Assembly (NCBI GenBank): GCA_017569285.1 | Contig: CP069419.1 | Coordinates: 1,674,001-1,738,000, forward strand | DNA length: 64,000 nt | Source of the DNA: Clostridiales bacterium | GTDB taxonomy: Bacteria; Bacillota; Clostridia; Christensenellales; Aristaeellaceae | Direction of reading: 5' to 3' | In this document: piece by piece, positions 34,471 through 43,419 of the stretch | Layout: the number at the start of each line of letters is the position of its first letter | Position numbering within the stretch: position 1 is the first letter of the stretch | The notes under the pieces: generated by a model | What the model saw: the letters and a program-made list of their open reading frames with translations, nothing else | Told to the model about the DNA's origin: nothing | Database searches by the model: none | Position numbers and translations under genes: made by a program

Positions 34471-35541
34471 TTATTTCCAGCACTGGGGGTCAGGCGCGTA
34501 GAAATTCCCGTTCTGTGTCCCCGAAGCGACGGCCGGGCAGCCGCGGCACCAGGGCATCAGCTCGCATGAGGCGCACTTTTCAAACCGGGTGTAATCCCTG
34601 TATTGATTCATGGGACCGGCCCACAGCTCGCTGAGATTGTCTGTCAGGGCGTTGCCGATACGGCTGCTCAGTACCCGGCGGCAGGCATATACATCTCCGT
34701 TGGGCAGGATGGTCAGATGGCTGATCCCGCAGTGGCACCCGCCGTAGATCACACCGGGTTCTGTCTCTTCCGGTATCTGGAACCTTCCCCGTTCATAATC
34801 GTAAAGGGTCCAGAGGTGGTCCTTTTTTCCGTATCGGGTCTGGCTGCCTTTTTCCAGCAGCTCGTGAATAACGGTTGCGCAGTCGGCCAGGAACTGCCGG
34901 TATTCCGAAGGTGTGATGCCCACGTCTTTGTCCGGGCCGGTAGGACAGTAACGGGAGAAAGCATAGGAGCTGACGCCGGCTGCATCCATGACTTTGATCA
35001 CATCCGGAATCTCTGCCATATTGGTGCGGCTCACGGTTGTCATGATGGCGGAAGGGAGGCCGGTCCGGTTCAGAAGGGCAATTTTTTCCATTGTTTCCCG
35101 GTATGAACCCGGTTTGCGCATCCGGTCATGGGTCGCTTCCAGGCCGTCAATGGACATCTGGTATTGTCTGCATCCCAGTTTTTTCAGTTTTTTACATGCG
35201 CCGGCTGTCAGGTGAAAGGGATTACCCATGACGGTAAAGGATACGCCGGCCTGATGCAGCAGCTCCGCGAAAGACCAGAAATCGGGATGAAGGAGCGGAT
35301 CCCCTCCGGTAATGCAGAAAGATGGCTGCATATTGAGCCGGTCACAGAATCCCAGGCATTTGTCCAGGATCCGGACGAAATCGGCGGCCGAAACGGTTTC
35401 AGGCTCTTTCTGCCGGTCTTCCCCGTAGATATAGCAATGGGTACACCGCTGATCACAGGCATCGGTAATATGCCACTGGAAAGTGAACCAGGGCCGGATG
35501 TCCGAGGCGGATTTTTCTTTTTTTCTCATGATGTTTTTCAT
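34471..35541 (-). CDS. Radical SAM/SPASM enzyme, candidate tail-modifying maturase
   Basis: Protein of 356 residues. The radical SAM cluster motif is CDQRCTHC (Cys 29, 33, 36), and GGDPLLHPDF follows as the SAM-binding GGE-type motif. The C-terminal SPASM domain has CHC near 267, a Cys in GDVYACRR, then CASCELMPWCRGC and a last Cys two residues from the end. This suits two auxiliary iron-sulfur clusters. Enzymes of this kind make thioether or other links in peptides. It is the third gene of a tight operon, 18 bp after the Ser/Cys-tailed TPM protein, whose tail is the obvious candidate substrate. No separate small precursor peptide gene is visible. The link between enzyme and tail is inferred. 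Confidence 0.85.
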   Translation of the reverse strand: MKNIMRKKEKSASDIRPWFTFQWHITDACDQRCTHCYIYGEDRQKEPETVSAADFVRILDKCLGFCDRLNMQPSFCITGGDPLLHPDFWSFAELLHQAGVSFTVMGNPFHLTAGACKKLKKLGCRQYQMSIDGLEATHDRMRKPGSYRETMEKIALLNRTGLPSAIMTTVSRTNMAEIPDVIKVMDAAGVSSYAFSRYCPTGPDKDVGITPSEYRQFLADCATVIHELLEKGSQTRYGKKDHLWTLYDYERGRFQIPEETEPGVIYGGCHCGISHLTILPNGDVYACRRVLSSRIGNALTDNLSELWAGPMNQYRDYTRFEKCASCELMPWCRGCPAVASGTQNGNFYAPDPQCWK

Positions 35542-35559
35542 ATTGTCCCCTTTGCTTGA

Positions 35560-36516
35560 TCAGAAGCTGCTGCTGCCGCCTGAACCGCAGGAGGAGCAGG
35601 AAGAACAGGACGAACAGGAAGAACCGGAAGAACAGGAGGAGCCGGAGGAAGAAGACGAACTTGGAATTGCCTTCCTTTCCGACCGGATGAGTTTCTTGTT
35701 GAGAAGTTTGGCAGTGGAGGAATGAGCCCAGTTCAGGGATAAGGTGGTATTTTCAGCCTTTGGCTGCAGGCTTCTGTTCTGGGTCAGGATGAATGAAATC
35801 AGCAGGGCGAGGCCCAGGGCGACCAGGACCGCGCAGACCATCCGCATAACAGAGAATGCATATACACCGTGGATCGCGTTATACACGTCAGTAAAAGAAG
35901 CAACTGCGCAGTCCCCGTATTTTTGCTTGGTGGCCAGGGAACTGTTCCGGTCGGTGATTGCGTTGGCTTCGGAAGAACTGACAAAATTCTGTATATCTCC
36001 CCGGGTCAGGAGGGAAATTTTCCGGCTGCCCATGTTGATGGCAAACGCGGCGCTGGGCACGTCCACGGAGCGGCTGATATGACGGTCCACATATTGCTGT
36101 ACAGACAGCAGATGATCACTGACCCTTTCGTTCGATGTCCAGAAGATGACATGACAGTACTGGGACAGTTCCTGCATGACTTTCAGCACTTTTTCTTTGT
36201 CTTCGGAAGAAAGCAGCCCGGCGGAATCATCCAGGATAATCCGGTATTCGTTTTCGGCGGAACCCGGATACTCCTGTGCCGGCTTTGGCACAGGGGTCGG
36301 ATCCGACCTGGATGAAGAATCGGTAGAAGGCTTTGAGAAATCAATTTCAGTATAGGAATATTGCGGAGCGCTGAACTCCAGCGGGGGAATATAGTAGGTG
36401 GGCAAAGAGCCTGCACCGGTGAGTTTTTCTTCAGACAGGGCGGAAGGCGCCGGTAACCATATAACTGCCAGCAGGAGAAGAAGCGCCGCAAAGGCTTTCA
36501 GCGTCCTGGTTTTCAT
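35560..36516 (-). CDS. TPM-domain membrane protein with Ser/Cys-rich tail
   Basis: Protein of 318 residues. A signal peptide spans 1-28. A TPM domain (YgcG type) covers about 95-215, starting YRIILDDSAGLLSSEDKEKV. One membrane segment lies at 221-244. The end, from about residue 286, is Ser/Gly/Cys only, with cysteines at 295, 301, 304, 307 and 310 (C-x5-C-x2-C-x2-C-x2-C). TPM proteins commonly end in a Gly-rich cytoplasmic tail; here Ser and Cys replace it. The topology places the tail inside the cell, where the neighbouring radical SAM enzyme works. ATG at 36516 overlaps the upstream stop codon (ATGA) with AAGGAGGG before it; the ATG at 36522 is too close to that site. Confidence 0.8.
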   Translation of the reverse strand: MKTRTLKAFAALLLLLAVIWLPAPSALSEEKLTGAGSLPTYYIPPLEFSAPQYSYTEIDFSKPSTDSSSRSDPTPVPKPAQEYPGSAENEYRIILDDSAGLLSSEDKEKVLKVMQELSQYCHVIFWTSNERVSDHLLSVQQYVDRHISRSVDVPSAAFAINMGSRKISLLTRGDIQNFVSSSEANAITDRNSSLATKQKYGDCAVASFTDVYNAIHGVYAFSVMRMVCAVLVALGLALLISFILTQNRSLQPKAENTTLSLNWAHSSTAKLLNKKLIRSERKAIPSSSSSSGSSCSSGSSCSSCSSCSSCGSGGSSSF

Positions 36517-38156
36517 AGGCATCCCTCCTTTTCATCAAAGAAGGGAACCGGACGGGTCACATATGCGTTGTGGAGCCTGAACGCGTTCAGCAGGACCAGC
36601 AGGGTAATCACAGAGCAGACCAGGCCAATGAGGTACAGGAATGTTTTGAATCTTCCAAACAGAATGGTCAGGAAGCAGATAACAATCTGCGCAATCAGGC
36701 AGTAACGGTCCGGAACGGACAGAGTCGTTCCCTTGAACAGAAAGACGAGCAGCATCACCGCAGAAAAAATACACAGGGCCGGGGGCAGCACGGAACTGTC
36801 CGAAATCAGGGAGTTCACAGCGCGGAGTGGGTTTCCGTTAAGGACCACATACAGCAGAAGAATAACGGCAACCACAATTCCTGTAATCCACAGGGGTTTC
36901 CACCGTACGAAAACCCGGTCTTTCTCCTGCCCGGCCTGTGACGTGGCAGGAAGGTACTGAACCAGGTTTTGCTTCTCCTCCGTCTTGACGTTCCGGAGCA
37001 TGGTCCGGGTTGGATCGCTGTCATTTCCTTCCCGGTTTATCCTGGCCAGGAATGGGCCTGCTGCGTTCCAGCACAGCATCGCCAGCAGGCAGCTGAGGGC
37101 TGTGGTGATTCTCGGGCGCAGCAGGATATAGCGGTGAAGCCCCAGAATCAGTGCAGTGAGAATCACAGCCAGGATACAGAACAGCAGGATGAAACGCTTG
37201 GGACTGATGGGCAGTTCACAGCGTACCTTGGGATCTTCTTTCGTTCCCTTGACGGCGGTATATACCATTTTCTCTCCCTGCCGGGTGGCCAGCAGCCAGA
37301 CCGGCATCAGCACCAGCTCTGCGTTTTCCCTGAAGTTGTCCGGCAGGGTGAAGGTGCCGGGGGAACCAAGGCTTTGCAGGGCATAATCCCGGACCAGGGC
37401 GGAAAAATCATCGCTTTTCATATCCGGAGCTTCCGCGTAGAAACCGGAAAGATATGCCGGATGAAAAGGAACGGATTTCCTGCTGCTGAACGCGAGCCAC
37501 TGGGCGGTTTCGTCATCAAACTGCGTGCAGGCGTCATAGTAAACATCCCATACGCTGACATGGGTGGAATGCTCCACGGCATAGGTGTTGGTCGTGATAT
37601 AGTTACTGTCGGTTTCCACCTCATTCTGCTCTCCGGTGCAGGTTCCGTCGCCTTTCCCGGAGAAACACCAGAACGGGATGTAAACCGGCCGGAAATGAGC
37701 GATGGTTTCCTCTTTCCGCATGTCTCCCGGAACCAGCGGGGAGTCTTTCAGACGTTCCCGGTAAAGCTGCTCGCATTTTTCCCGTGTCATGGTGAAGGGA
37801 ACGATTCGGTCCGGACGGCGCATCCGGTTCATGCGTTCCTCCAGGACCACATCCGATCCGCAGAAGCTGCAGAAGGTAGTGACGCCGGAGGAAGTGGTGT
37901 AGAGTGAGGCACCGCAGGATGGGCAATGGTACTCCACAGTCTCCATGTCCGCGGGGCGGGCATTCTCTCTGGACGAGACAGGATCCGGCAGTTCGCCGAC
38001 CGGAAGCAGCTGGCTGCACTGTTCGCAGCGCAGCTTTCCTTCGCGAATATCGAATTTCAATGCTCCGGCACATTTGGGGCACCTGAAATTGATACCGTTC
38101 TTTGATGTGAAAGGCGGTTTCAGTCCGTTGCTTTCTGCGGCCTGATTCTGAATCAA
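36513..38156 (-). CDS. Double zinc-ribbon multi-pass membrane protein
   Basis: Protein of 547 residues. The N-terminus carries two zinc ribbons: CPKCAG with CEQC (residues about 25-46), and CPSCGA with CSFCGSD (about 77-98). A soluble middle domain includes HFRPVYIPFWCFSGKGDGTC and several aromatic conserved-looking stretches. Six or so membrane segments fill the C-terminal 220 residues. Similar TFIIB-type zinc-ribbon membrane proteins occur beside TPM-domain proteins in Bacillota; their role is unknown. This is the first gene of the operon and overlaps the next gene by four bases. Promoter at 38265-38294. Confidence 0.75.
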   Translation of the reverse strand: MIQNQAAESNGLKPPFTSKNGINFRCPKCAGALKFDIREGKLRCEQCSQLLPVGELPDPVSSRENARPADMETVEYHCPSCGASLYTTSSGVTTFCSFCGSDVVLEERMNRMRRPDRIVPFTMTREKCEQLYRERLKDSPLVPGDMRKEETIAHFRPVYIPFWCFSGKGDGTCTGEQNEVETDSNYITTNTYAVEHSTHVSVWDVYYDACTQFDDETAQWLAFSSRKSVPFHPAYLSGFYAEAPDMKSDDFSALVRDYALQSLGSPGTFTLPDNFRENAELVLMPVWLLATRQGEKMVYTAVKGTKEDPKVRCELPISPKRFILLFCILAVILTALILGLHRYILLRPRITTALSCLLAMLCWNAAGPFLARINREGNDSDPTRTMLRNVKTEEKQNLVQYLPATSQAGQEKDRVFVRWKPLWITGIVVAVILLLYVVLNGNPLRAVNSLISDSSVLPPALCIFSAVMLLVFLFKGTTLSVPDRYCLIAQIVICFLTILFGRFKTFLYLIGLVCSVITLLVLLNAFRLHNAYVTRPVPFFDEKEGCL

Positions 38157-38264
38157 GGAAGTCCCTCCTTCCTTATGGATAACAGACAGTTACTGCGGTC
38201 TTTGCAAACCGCGTTCGAAGCAGCCGGGATATATGCTGACAAACAGATTCTTTTTTATGGGAGC

Positions 38265-38294
38265 ATCGTATCACAAATCATGATAACTGTACAA
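38265..38294 (-). promoter_or_regulatory. Promoter of the zinc-ribbon/TPM/radical SAM operon
   Basis: TTGTAC (38294-38289), 18-bp spacer and TACGAT (38270-38265) on the minus strand. The element AAAAACAATTGTA that includes the -35 box is shared, in register, with the promoter at 41985-42014. Confidence 0.6.
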
Positions 38295-38328
38295 TTGTTT
38301 TTTGAAGATATGGGTATTTGTTGTTTTT

Positions 38329-40335
38329 TTATTCTTCCGGAATCAGCCGGATGATGTCCTTGAACGGCATCAGCTGCGCATCGCATTCCTCAGCCCGGTG
38401 GCTTTCCAGGATGGTTTCCGCGGCCCTTTGGATAGCCGGAACCGCCGCCCGCATCAGCTGGTTGGCGTAAATGATGATGTTCGCCCCGCGGGCTTTCCAC
38501 TCTTCCTCTTTCACGCTGTTGAAGGAGGTCGGCACCAGCACCACCGGGGTGGTCAGGTCCTTTTCCCGGAATTTTTCGAGGAACTCAAAGATCTCCGCCG
38601 GATCCTTCTTCCGGCTGTGGATCATGATGGCATCTGCCCCGGCCTCGACAAACGCGAACGCGCGGGTGAGCGCATCCTCCATGCCCTGTTCCAGGATCAG
38701 GCTCTCAATCCGGGCGCAGATCATGAATTCGCCGGTCCGCTGCGCCTTCTTGCCTGCCCGGATTTTTGCGGAGAAGTTTTCAATGGTGTCCTGGGTCTGT
38801 ACTACTTCGGTACCGAACAGACTGTTCTTCTTCAGTCCCGTCTTGTCCTCAATGATGACCATGCTCACACCCATTCGCTCCAGGGAGCGGACGGTATACA
38901 CAAAGTGCTCAGTCAGTCCGCCGGTATCCCCGTCGAAGATGATGGGCTTTGTCGTCACTTCCATGATATCGTCAATCGTCCGGAATCGGCTGGTCATGTC
39001 CACCAGCTCAATGTCCGGTTTGCCCTTGGCGGTGGAATCGCACAGGGAAGACAGCCACATGGCGTCAAACTGGCGGGCGCCGCCGTTCTCATGCACCACG
39101 GTATTCTCCACCACCAGGCCGGTCAGCCCGTCATGGGCTTCCATCACGGTTACCAGGCCTTTGGCTTCCAGCATCCGCTTCAGCCGCCCGCGCCGGATAT
39201 CCGGCATGGCCAGGTCTGCCCGCTGGCGTTTGTCGATTTCCTTGTACTTCGGGTCGCTGGCATACGGATACTCCACCAGCTTTCCGCCGTAGCCCGCGAG
39301 AATCTCCACAACCTCGTCCCGGATGGGCTTCTGGAAACCGGTCACCCAGTCATCCCCGTGCACCACGATGTCCGGTTTTTCCCGTTCCAGCACATCCCGG
39401 TAGGAAAGCGTATCCTGGATAATGACCCGGTCCACCCCGGCGATGTTCTCGAACATCACTTTCCGCTCAGAAGCGGGCACCAGCGGAAAGCGCTTGTAGG
39501 AAGCAACCGCTTCGTCCGAGAGGACCCCGATAGTCAGCTTTCCCAGTTTCTGCGCTTTCCGGATAATGGCGATATGCCCTCCGTGGATGATGTCCGCGGA
39601 GAAACACATATACACGGTCCGGGATTCAATTTCCTTCAGCTTGTCTGTTACCATTGCCAGGTCCTCCGGGTTGTCAATCTCGGCACACAGCAGGTTCTTT
39701 ACGTCCAGCGCGGAAATATTCGCCGCGCCGTCCAGTTCATTCAGTGCGTTCTCGGCATACACTTTTCGGTTGCCGCTTTCGCAGAATTCAATAATCTTGC
39801 CCAGCCATACCTTCCAGTCATCCCGCAGCAGTTTGTACAGCGCCTGCGCTTCCAGGGCATCATCCCACACGTCCACGCCGACGCGGATGACCTTCCCGTC
39901 CCGCACCTGGGCCTTGAAATCCTTCTCCGGCAGCGGGAGGGTGGAAGATACGGTCATGCAGGAGGAAGCAGAAGCAAGCACCTGTTCCAGCACTTCATCC
40001 TCAAACACCAGGTCCCCGTGCATCAGTACAATATCGTCATCCAGGTATTCCCTTGCGCAGTAAATGGAATAAATATAGTTGGTCCGGTCATACTCCGGAT
40101 TTTTCACAAAGGTAAACTGCAGCGGAAGCCCCAGCGACCGGCAGTAGGAAACCAGCACCTCGTCATAATACCCGGTGGTGATCACCACTTCCGCAATCCC
40201 GGCATCCGCAATCTGCCGCAGCTGCCGCGAAAGGATCGTCTCCCGGGCAGAAATCTCCGTCATGCACTTGGGGTGCTCAGAAGTCAGCATCCCCATGCGG
40301 GACCCGAGACCGGAATTCAGAATCAGCGCTTTCAT
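38329..40335 (-). CDS. Phosphoenolpyruvate mutase fused to two nucleotidyltransferase domains
   Basis: Protein of 668 residues with three enzyme domains. Residues 1-230 are a sugar-nucleotidyltransferase fold of the LicC type (MKALILNSGLGSRMG). Residues 238-370 are a glycerol-3-phosphate-cytidylyltransferase-like domain with HGGH near 250. Residues 390-668 are phosphoenolpyruvate mutase, with IIFDGDTGG and the diagnostic EDKxxxKxNS motif (EDKTGLKKNS) near 500. The mutase makes phosphonopyruvate, the entry to C-P bond natural products; nucleotidyltransferases of this type can activate phosphonates as CMP esters for transfer to glycans. No phosphonopyruvate decarboxylase or transaminase gene is in the window. 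The promoter is at 40370-40399, and AAGGGGAT precedes the ATG. Confidence 0.88.
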   Translation of the reverse strand: MKALILNSGLGSRMGMLTSEHPKCMTEISARETILSRQLRQIADAGIAEVVITTGYYDEVLVSYCRSLGLPLQFTFVKNPEYDRTNYIYSIYCAREYLDDDIVLMHGDLVFEDEVLEQVLASASSCMTVSSTLPLPEKDFKAQVRDGKVIRVGVDVWDDALEAQALYKLLRDDWKVWLGKIIEFCESGNRKVYAENALNELDGAANISALDVKNLLCAEIDNPEDLAMVTDKLKEIESRTVYMCFSADIIHGGHIAIIRKAQKLGKLTIGVLSDEAVASYKRFPLVPASERKVMFENIAGVDRVIIQDTLSYRDVLEREKPDIVVHGDDWVTGFQKPIRDEVVEILAGYGGKLVEYPYASDPKYKEIDKRQRADLAMPDIRRGRLKRMLEAKGLVTVMEAHDGLTGLVVENTVVHENGGARQFDAMWLSSLCDSTAKGKPDIELVDMTSRFRTIDDIMEVTTKPIIFDGDTGGLTEHFVYTVRSLERMGVSMVIIEDKTGLKKNSLFGTEVVQTQDTIENFSAKIRAGKKAQRTGEFMICARIESLILEQGMEDALTRAFAFVEAGADAIMIHSRKKDPAEIFEFLEKFREKDLTTPVVLVPTSFNSVKEEEWKARGANIIIYANQLMRAAVPAIQRAAETILESHRAEECDAQLMPFKDIIRLIPEE

Positions 40336-40369
40336 GCCAGATCCCCTTTATCACATTCTTGCAGAAATG

Positions 40370-40399
40370 ATTATATCACCGGGAAGAAAATACTTTCAA
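40370..40399 (-). promoter_or_regulatory. Promoter of the PEP mutase fusion gene
   Basis: TTGAAA (40399-40394), 18-bp spacer and TATAAT (40375-40370) on the minus strand. Confidence 0.7.
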
Positions 40400-40410
40400 T
40401 GCTTTTTGAC

Positions 40411-40435
40411 AGACGGGACATGGATTGTCCCGTCT
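40411..40435. repeat. Inverted repeat between the WG-repeat-like and PEP mutase genes
   Basis: AGACGGGACA (40411-40420) and TGTCCCGTCT (40426-40435) form a 10-bp stem. There is no T-tract on the minus strand, so termination would be weak. Confidence 0.5.
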
Positions 40436-40481
40436 GCCAATGCAATAATTCTTTTTTTATCAGAAAACAACAGCAGGGCGT

Positions 40482-41933
40482 TTACTGCGGTTTCGCCGCG
40501 CCGCATTCGGAACAGAACTTTCCGGTGTTTCCGGAATGTCCGTTTTCACAGGTCCATGTCCCGTCGGGTTCCTCAGCAGGTTGTGCAGTCGCTTCCGGTT
40601 CAGGTTCTTCGGGTTCTTCTTCGGTGACGGTAACGGTATAGATATGGTTTACCCCCTGGAGATCCTGAACGAGAATCAGGGATCCGTCCTTGGAATAGGT
40701 CACATCGTAAAGGCTCCGGATTTCCGGGTTGTCTGCCAGGGCGTCCTTCCCCTCGGCATCAATCACATGAATCCGGCCGTCCATATCCTGGACCGTGGCA
40801 AACAGGGAAGCGGATGAATACGGGATGTTCACATCCTTGTACCGTTCGGGAAGTTCACCGGCAACCGCGCTGACGAGGATGGTTCCTTCGCGCGGATCGT
40901 TGACAATGATAAATGCGGACCGTTGCTTGCAGGCGCTTTCAATGAAATCAAAGCCGGTTTCTTTTTGGGTTTTCAGGTTCACAAAACCACTTTTCCCGTC
41001 TTTTACGGCGTAAACATAGCCCATCCTGTAGGCGGAATCCAGGTTGTATTCCAGATCGTCATACGCACATGGAACGAGCACATTGCCGGCGGAATCCAGC
41101 AGCCCGGTCTTTTTCTTGTTGTTTTTCACCTTGATCAGGTTGGTCTCCTGGTCGATGCTGTTGTAAAAGAGGTAATCGGACAGATCCGCCAGGACATTTC
41201 CCTGCAGGTCCACCAGCATGGTCTCATTGTTCACCCAGATCCGCTGCCGGACTTCTTCCGGCGTCAGGGTGCAGCCGGGAACAAACGCTTCCTGTCCGCT
41301 TCCGACGTGGGTGATCCGGTTGCTGCGGTAATCCTCCTCATATTCGGAAGAGTATTCCGGAACATATTCGGATTTTTCAAAAGCCTTGTTGTATGCGGTG
41401 CGTTTCTTTTCCCGGTCCTGGATAATGATGTAATCGCCGTATGCGGTGGCGTAATACCAGTCGGCCCTGGACAGGGTGGCCAGCTTGTTCTCATGGAAAT
41501 ACAGATCGGCAGTGTCAATCAGGTAGTATTTCTTGTCGGATGAGAACCACGATTCATAATCATAATTGTCCGCGGTGGCTTCCTTCAGGGTGATTCCCAT
41601 GTACCAGTCATCATTGATGACCTGGATATCATCATACACGGGAGCAATGAGCTCTTGTCCCTTACCGTCCAGGAGGCCTTCCTTGTTGTCTTCTCCCCGC
41701 GTGACATACAGGCTGCCTGTTGCTGTAATATCCGGATATTCCTTGCTTAAGGGATTCATTTCCGGATCCACCACCTGGTAGTATCCTGAACTGGTCCTGA
41801 CGGCAAATGTATCAGCATACTCATTCATCGAGATACCGGAGACCTCAACTGTTTTTCCGGTGACAGATATTTCTGCCGCTGCAGCGGAACAGCAAAGGCA
41901 TAATGCAAGGAAAACCAATACAAACCGTTTCAC
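40482..41933 (-). CDS. Secreted WG-repeat-like protein with C-terminal zinc ribbon
   Basis: Protein of 483 residues. A signal peptide (hydrophobic 4-20, ending SAAAAE) precedes a repetitive beta-rich body. Patterns such as KEGLLDGKGQELIAPVYDDIQVI, KTGLLDSAGNVLVPCAYDDLEY and KSGFVNLKTQKETGFDFIES resemble WG (KWG) repeats, which form beta-propeller-like folds. An acidic Pro/Glu linker leads to a terminal zinc ribbon (CENGHSGNTGKFCSECG). Zinc ribbons are unusual on exported proteins. It starts with GTG at 41933 after AAGGGGGT. Its promoter closely matches that of the radical SAM operon. Function is unknown. Confidence 0.72.
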   Translation of the reverse strand: MKRFVLVFLALCLCCSAAAAEISVTGKTVEVSGISMNEYADTFAVRTSSGYYQVVDPEMNPLSKEYPDITATGSLYVTRGEDNKEGLLDGKGQELIAPVYDDIQVINDDWYMGITLKEATADNYDYESWFSSDKKYYLIDTADLYFHENKLATLSRADWYYATAYGDYIIIQDREKKRTAYNKAFEKSEYVPEYSSEYEEDYRSNRITHVGSGQEAFVPGCTLTPEEVRQRIWVNNETMLVDLQGNVLADLSDYLFYNSIDQETNLIKVKNNKKKTGLLDSAGNVLVPCAYDDLEYNLDSAYRMGYVYAVKDGKSGFVNLKTQKETGFDFIESACKQRSAFIIVNDPREGTILVSAVAGELPERYKDVNIPYSSASLFATVQDMDGRIHVIDAEGKDALADNPEIRSLYDVTYSKDGSLILVQDLQGVNHIYTVTVTEEEPEEPEPEATAQPAEEPDGTWTCENGHSGNTGKFCSECGAAKPQ

Positions 41934-41984
41934 AATGGCTACCCCCTTGACTATTCGCGTATAAAGAAAAAATAATGTGTGATT

Positions 41985-42014
41985 AGTATACTACAAATTA
42001 TATCAACAATACAA
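41985..42014 (-). promoter_or_regulatory. Promoter of the secreted WG-repeat-like gene
   Basis: TTGTAT (42014-42009), 18-bp spacer and TATACT (41990-41985) on the minus strand, with the upstream AAAAACAATTGTA element shared with 38265-38294. Confidence 0.6.
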
Positions 42015-42036
42015 TTGTTTTTCAAAGAATCTCTCG

Positions 42037-43419
42037 TTATCCCCGGATCAAACCCAGGATTCGCCGGAAAAACTCCTCGACTGGCAGGTGAACAGTCTGC
42101 GAAATCAACACAAACAGTCCGATCAGAACCAGGTCCAGCGCCACATTCTGCAGCAGCACCTTATCCGGCCGTTTCAGCAGGACCCGCGTATCATACATTG
42201 CCATATAAACCGCCTGGTATGCCATTGCAGCCAGCGTGCCAAGAGCAACGCCCTCCAGTCCCCAGAACTGGACAGCGACAACGGAGATACCAAAGTTTAA
42301 TACGGCTGCGATAATATAGTTTTTCTGTGTCTGTTTGAAATGCCCGGAAGCCAGGATCAGTTTGTCATACGGATCACGGATGCTCTGGAAACCATATGCC
42401 AGTGTCAGCAGCAATGCAAACAGCGGACGGGTATAATTCGCATCGGTTATTCCATCGGTATACACCTGCACAAACGGAACCAGGAACAGCGCAACGCAGC
42501 CGAAAGCCAGGATGGTTACAACATGGATCCAGCGCTCAAAGGAAGCAAAGAACCGACGAAGCTCACCCTTGTCTTCACGTACTTGCAGTTCGCCCAGTTT
42601 GGGCTGAACACTATAGGTCACAGAAAAGAAAATTTGCCGGATACCGGATATGACCATGAAATAAACTGAATAAACAGAGATTTCCTGGAAGGTGGAAAAC
42701 AGCGTCAGCAGAATAATATCTGTATTTTCTAACACGAAATAAGCTACATGCTGGGCGATCCCGTTCCATTTTTGCGGGATCGGTTCCTCTACATACTGAA
42801 CCTTCCGGTCAATATCATAATGCCGTTTGACATACAGGAGAATCAGGCCGATCTGGATGAATCCGATCAGTGTTCCTGCCAGCTTCACAACATACAATGG
42901 ATTCCCTGAGCGGATCAGGAGCACCTGGACAACTGTATTCACAATTTGGGAAACTGTAGCCAGGACGTAAATGATATACCCCTTCTGGTCAGAAATGACC
43001 AGAAACTGTTCCGGCTGGCCAATCATATATGAGGCAATTCGGCCGATTCCCAGGACAATGACTAGCGGAAGTGTGGCAGAAACACCAGATAGCATTGGAA
43101 AAAGAGCGGCCAGCGTAATGACATATGCGATACAGATTAAACCAATTCGCCGATAAACTTTATACCCGGATGACAGGATTGCGCTGATTCGGTAATGATC
43201 TCCTGAAGCAAGTGGAGCATACAGAGAAGCAGGAATCACAGCTCCAATGCCCATTTCCAGTAACACAGTATACGAAAGGAACTGGGAGATGGAATGCACC
43301 ACTCCGTTCATTTCTGATCCGTAATATACTAAGACTTCCCGGGGCAGGATAAGTCCGCATACTATAACAACTACGTGTTGGATTACAGACCAAATGGTAT
43401 TTTTCATTTGTTTCTTCAT
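42037..43419 (-). CDS. Polysaccharide flippase (Wzx/MATE-like)
   Basis: Integral membrane protein of 460 residues with 12 or more hydrophobic segments. The N-terminal SVIQHVVVIVCGLILPREVLVYYGSEMNGVV is typical of the oligosaccharide flippase superfamily. Its role would be to move lipid-linked sugar units across the membrane. ATG at 43419 overlaps the stop codon of the upstream glycosyltransferase (ATGA), so the pair is coupled. The gene is lower in GC than the leuS-asnS class of genes. It is separate from the large exopolysaccharide operon at 51-64 kb, which may use it or a flippase outside the window. Confidence 0.88.
   Translation of the reverse strand: MKKQMKNTIWSVIQHVVVIVCGLILPREVLVYYGSEMNGVVHSISQFLSYTVLLEMGIGAVIPASLYAPLASGDHYRISAILSSGYKVYRRIGLICIAYVITLAALFPMLSGVSATLPLVIVLGIGRIASYMIGQPEQFLVISDQKGYIIYVLATVSQIVNTVVQVLLIRSGNPLYVVKLAGTLIGFIQIGLILLYVKRHYDIDRKVQYVEEPIPQKWNGIAQHVAYFVLENTDIILLTLFSTFQEISVYSVYFMVISGIRQIFFSVTYSVQPKLGELQVREDKGELRRFFASFERWIHVVTILAFGCVALFLVPFVQVYTDGITDANYTRPLFALLLTLAYGFQSIRDPYDKLILASGHFKQTQKNYIIAAVLNFGISVVAVQFWGLEGVALGTLAAMAYQAVYMAMYDTRVLLKRPDKVLLQNVALDLVLIGLFVLISQTVHLPVEEFFRRILGLIRG

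Noticed and set aside
38302-40641. 779-residue open frame antisense to the PEP mutase fusion
   Set aside because: The three sense-strand domains are clear; the antisense frame crosses two genes and an intergenic region.
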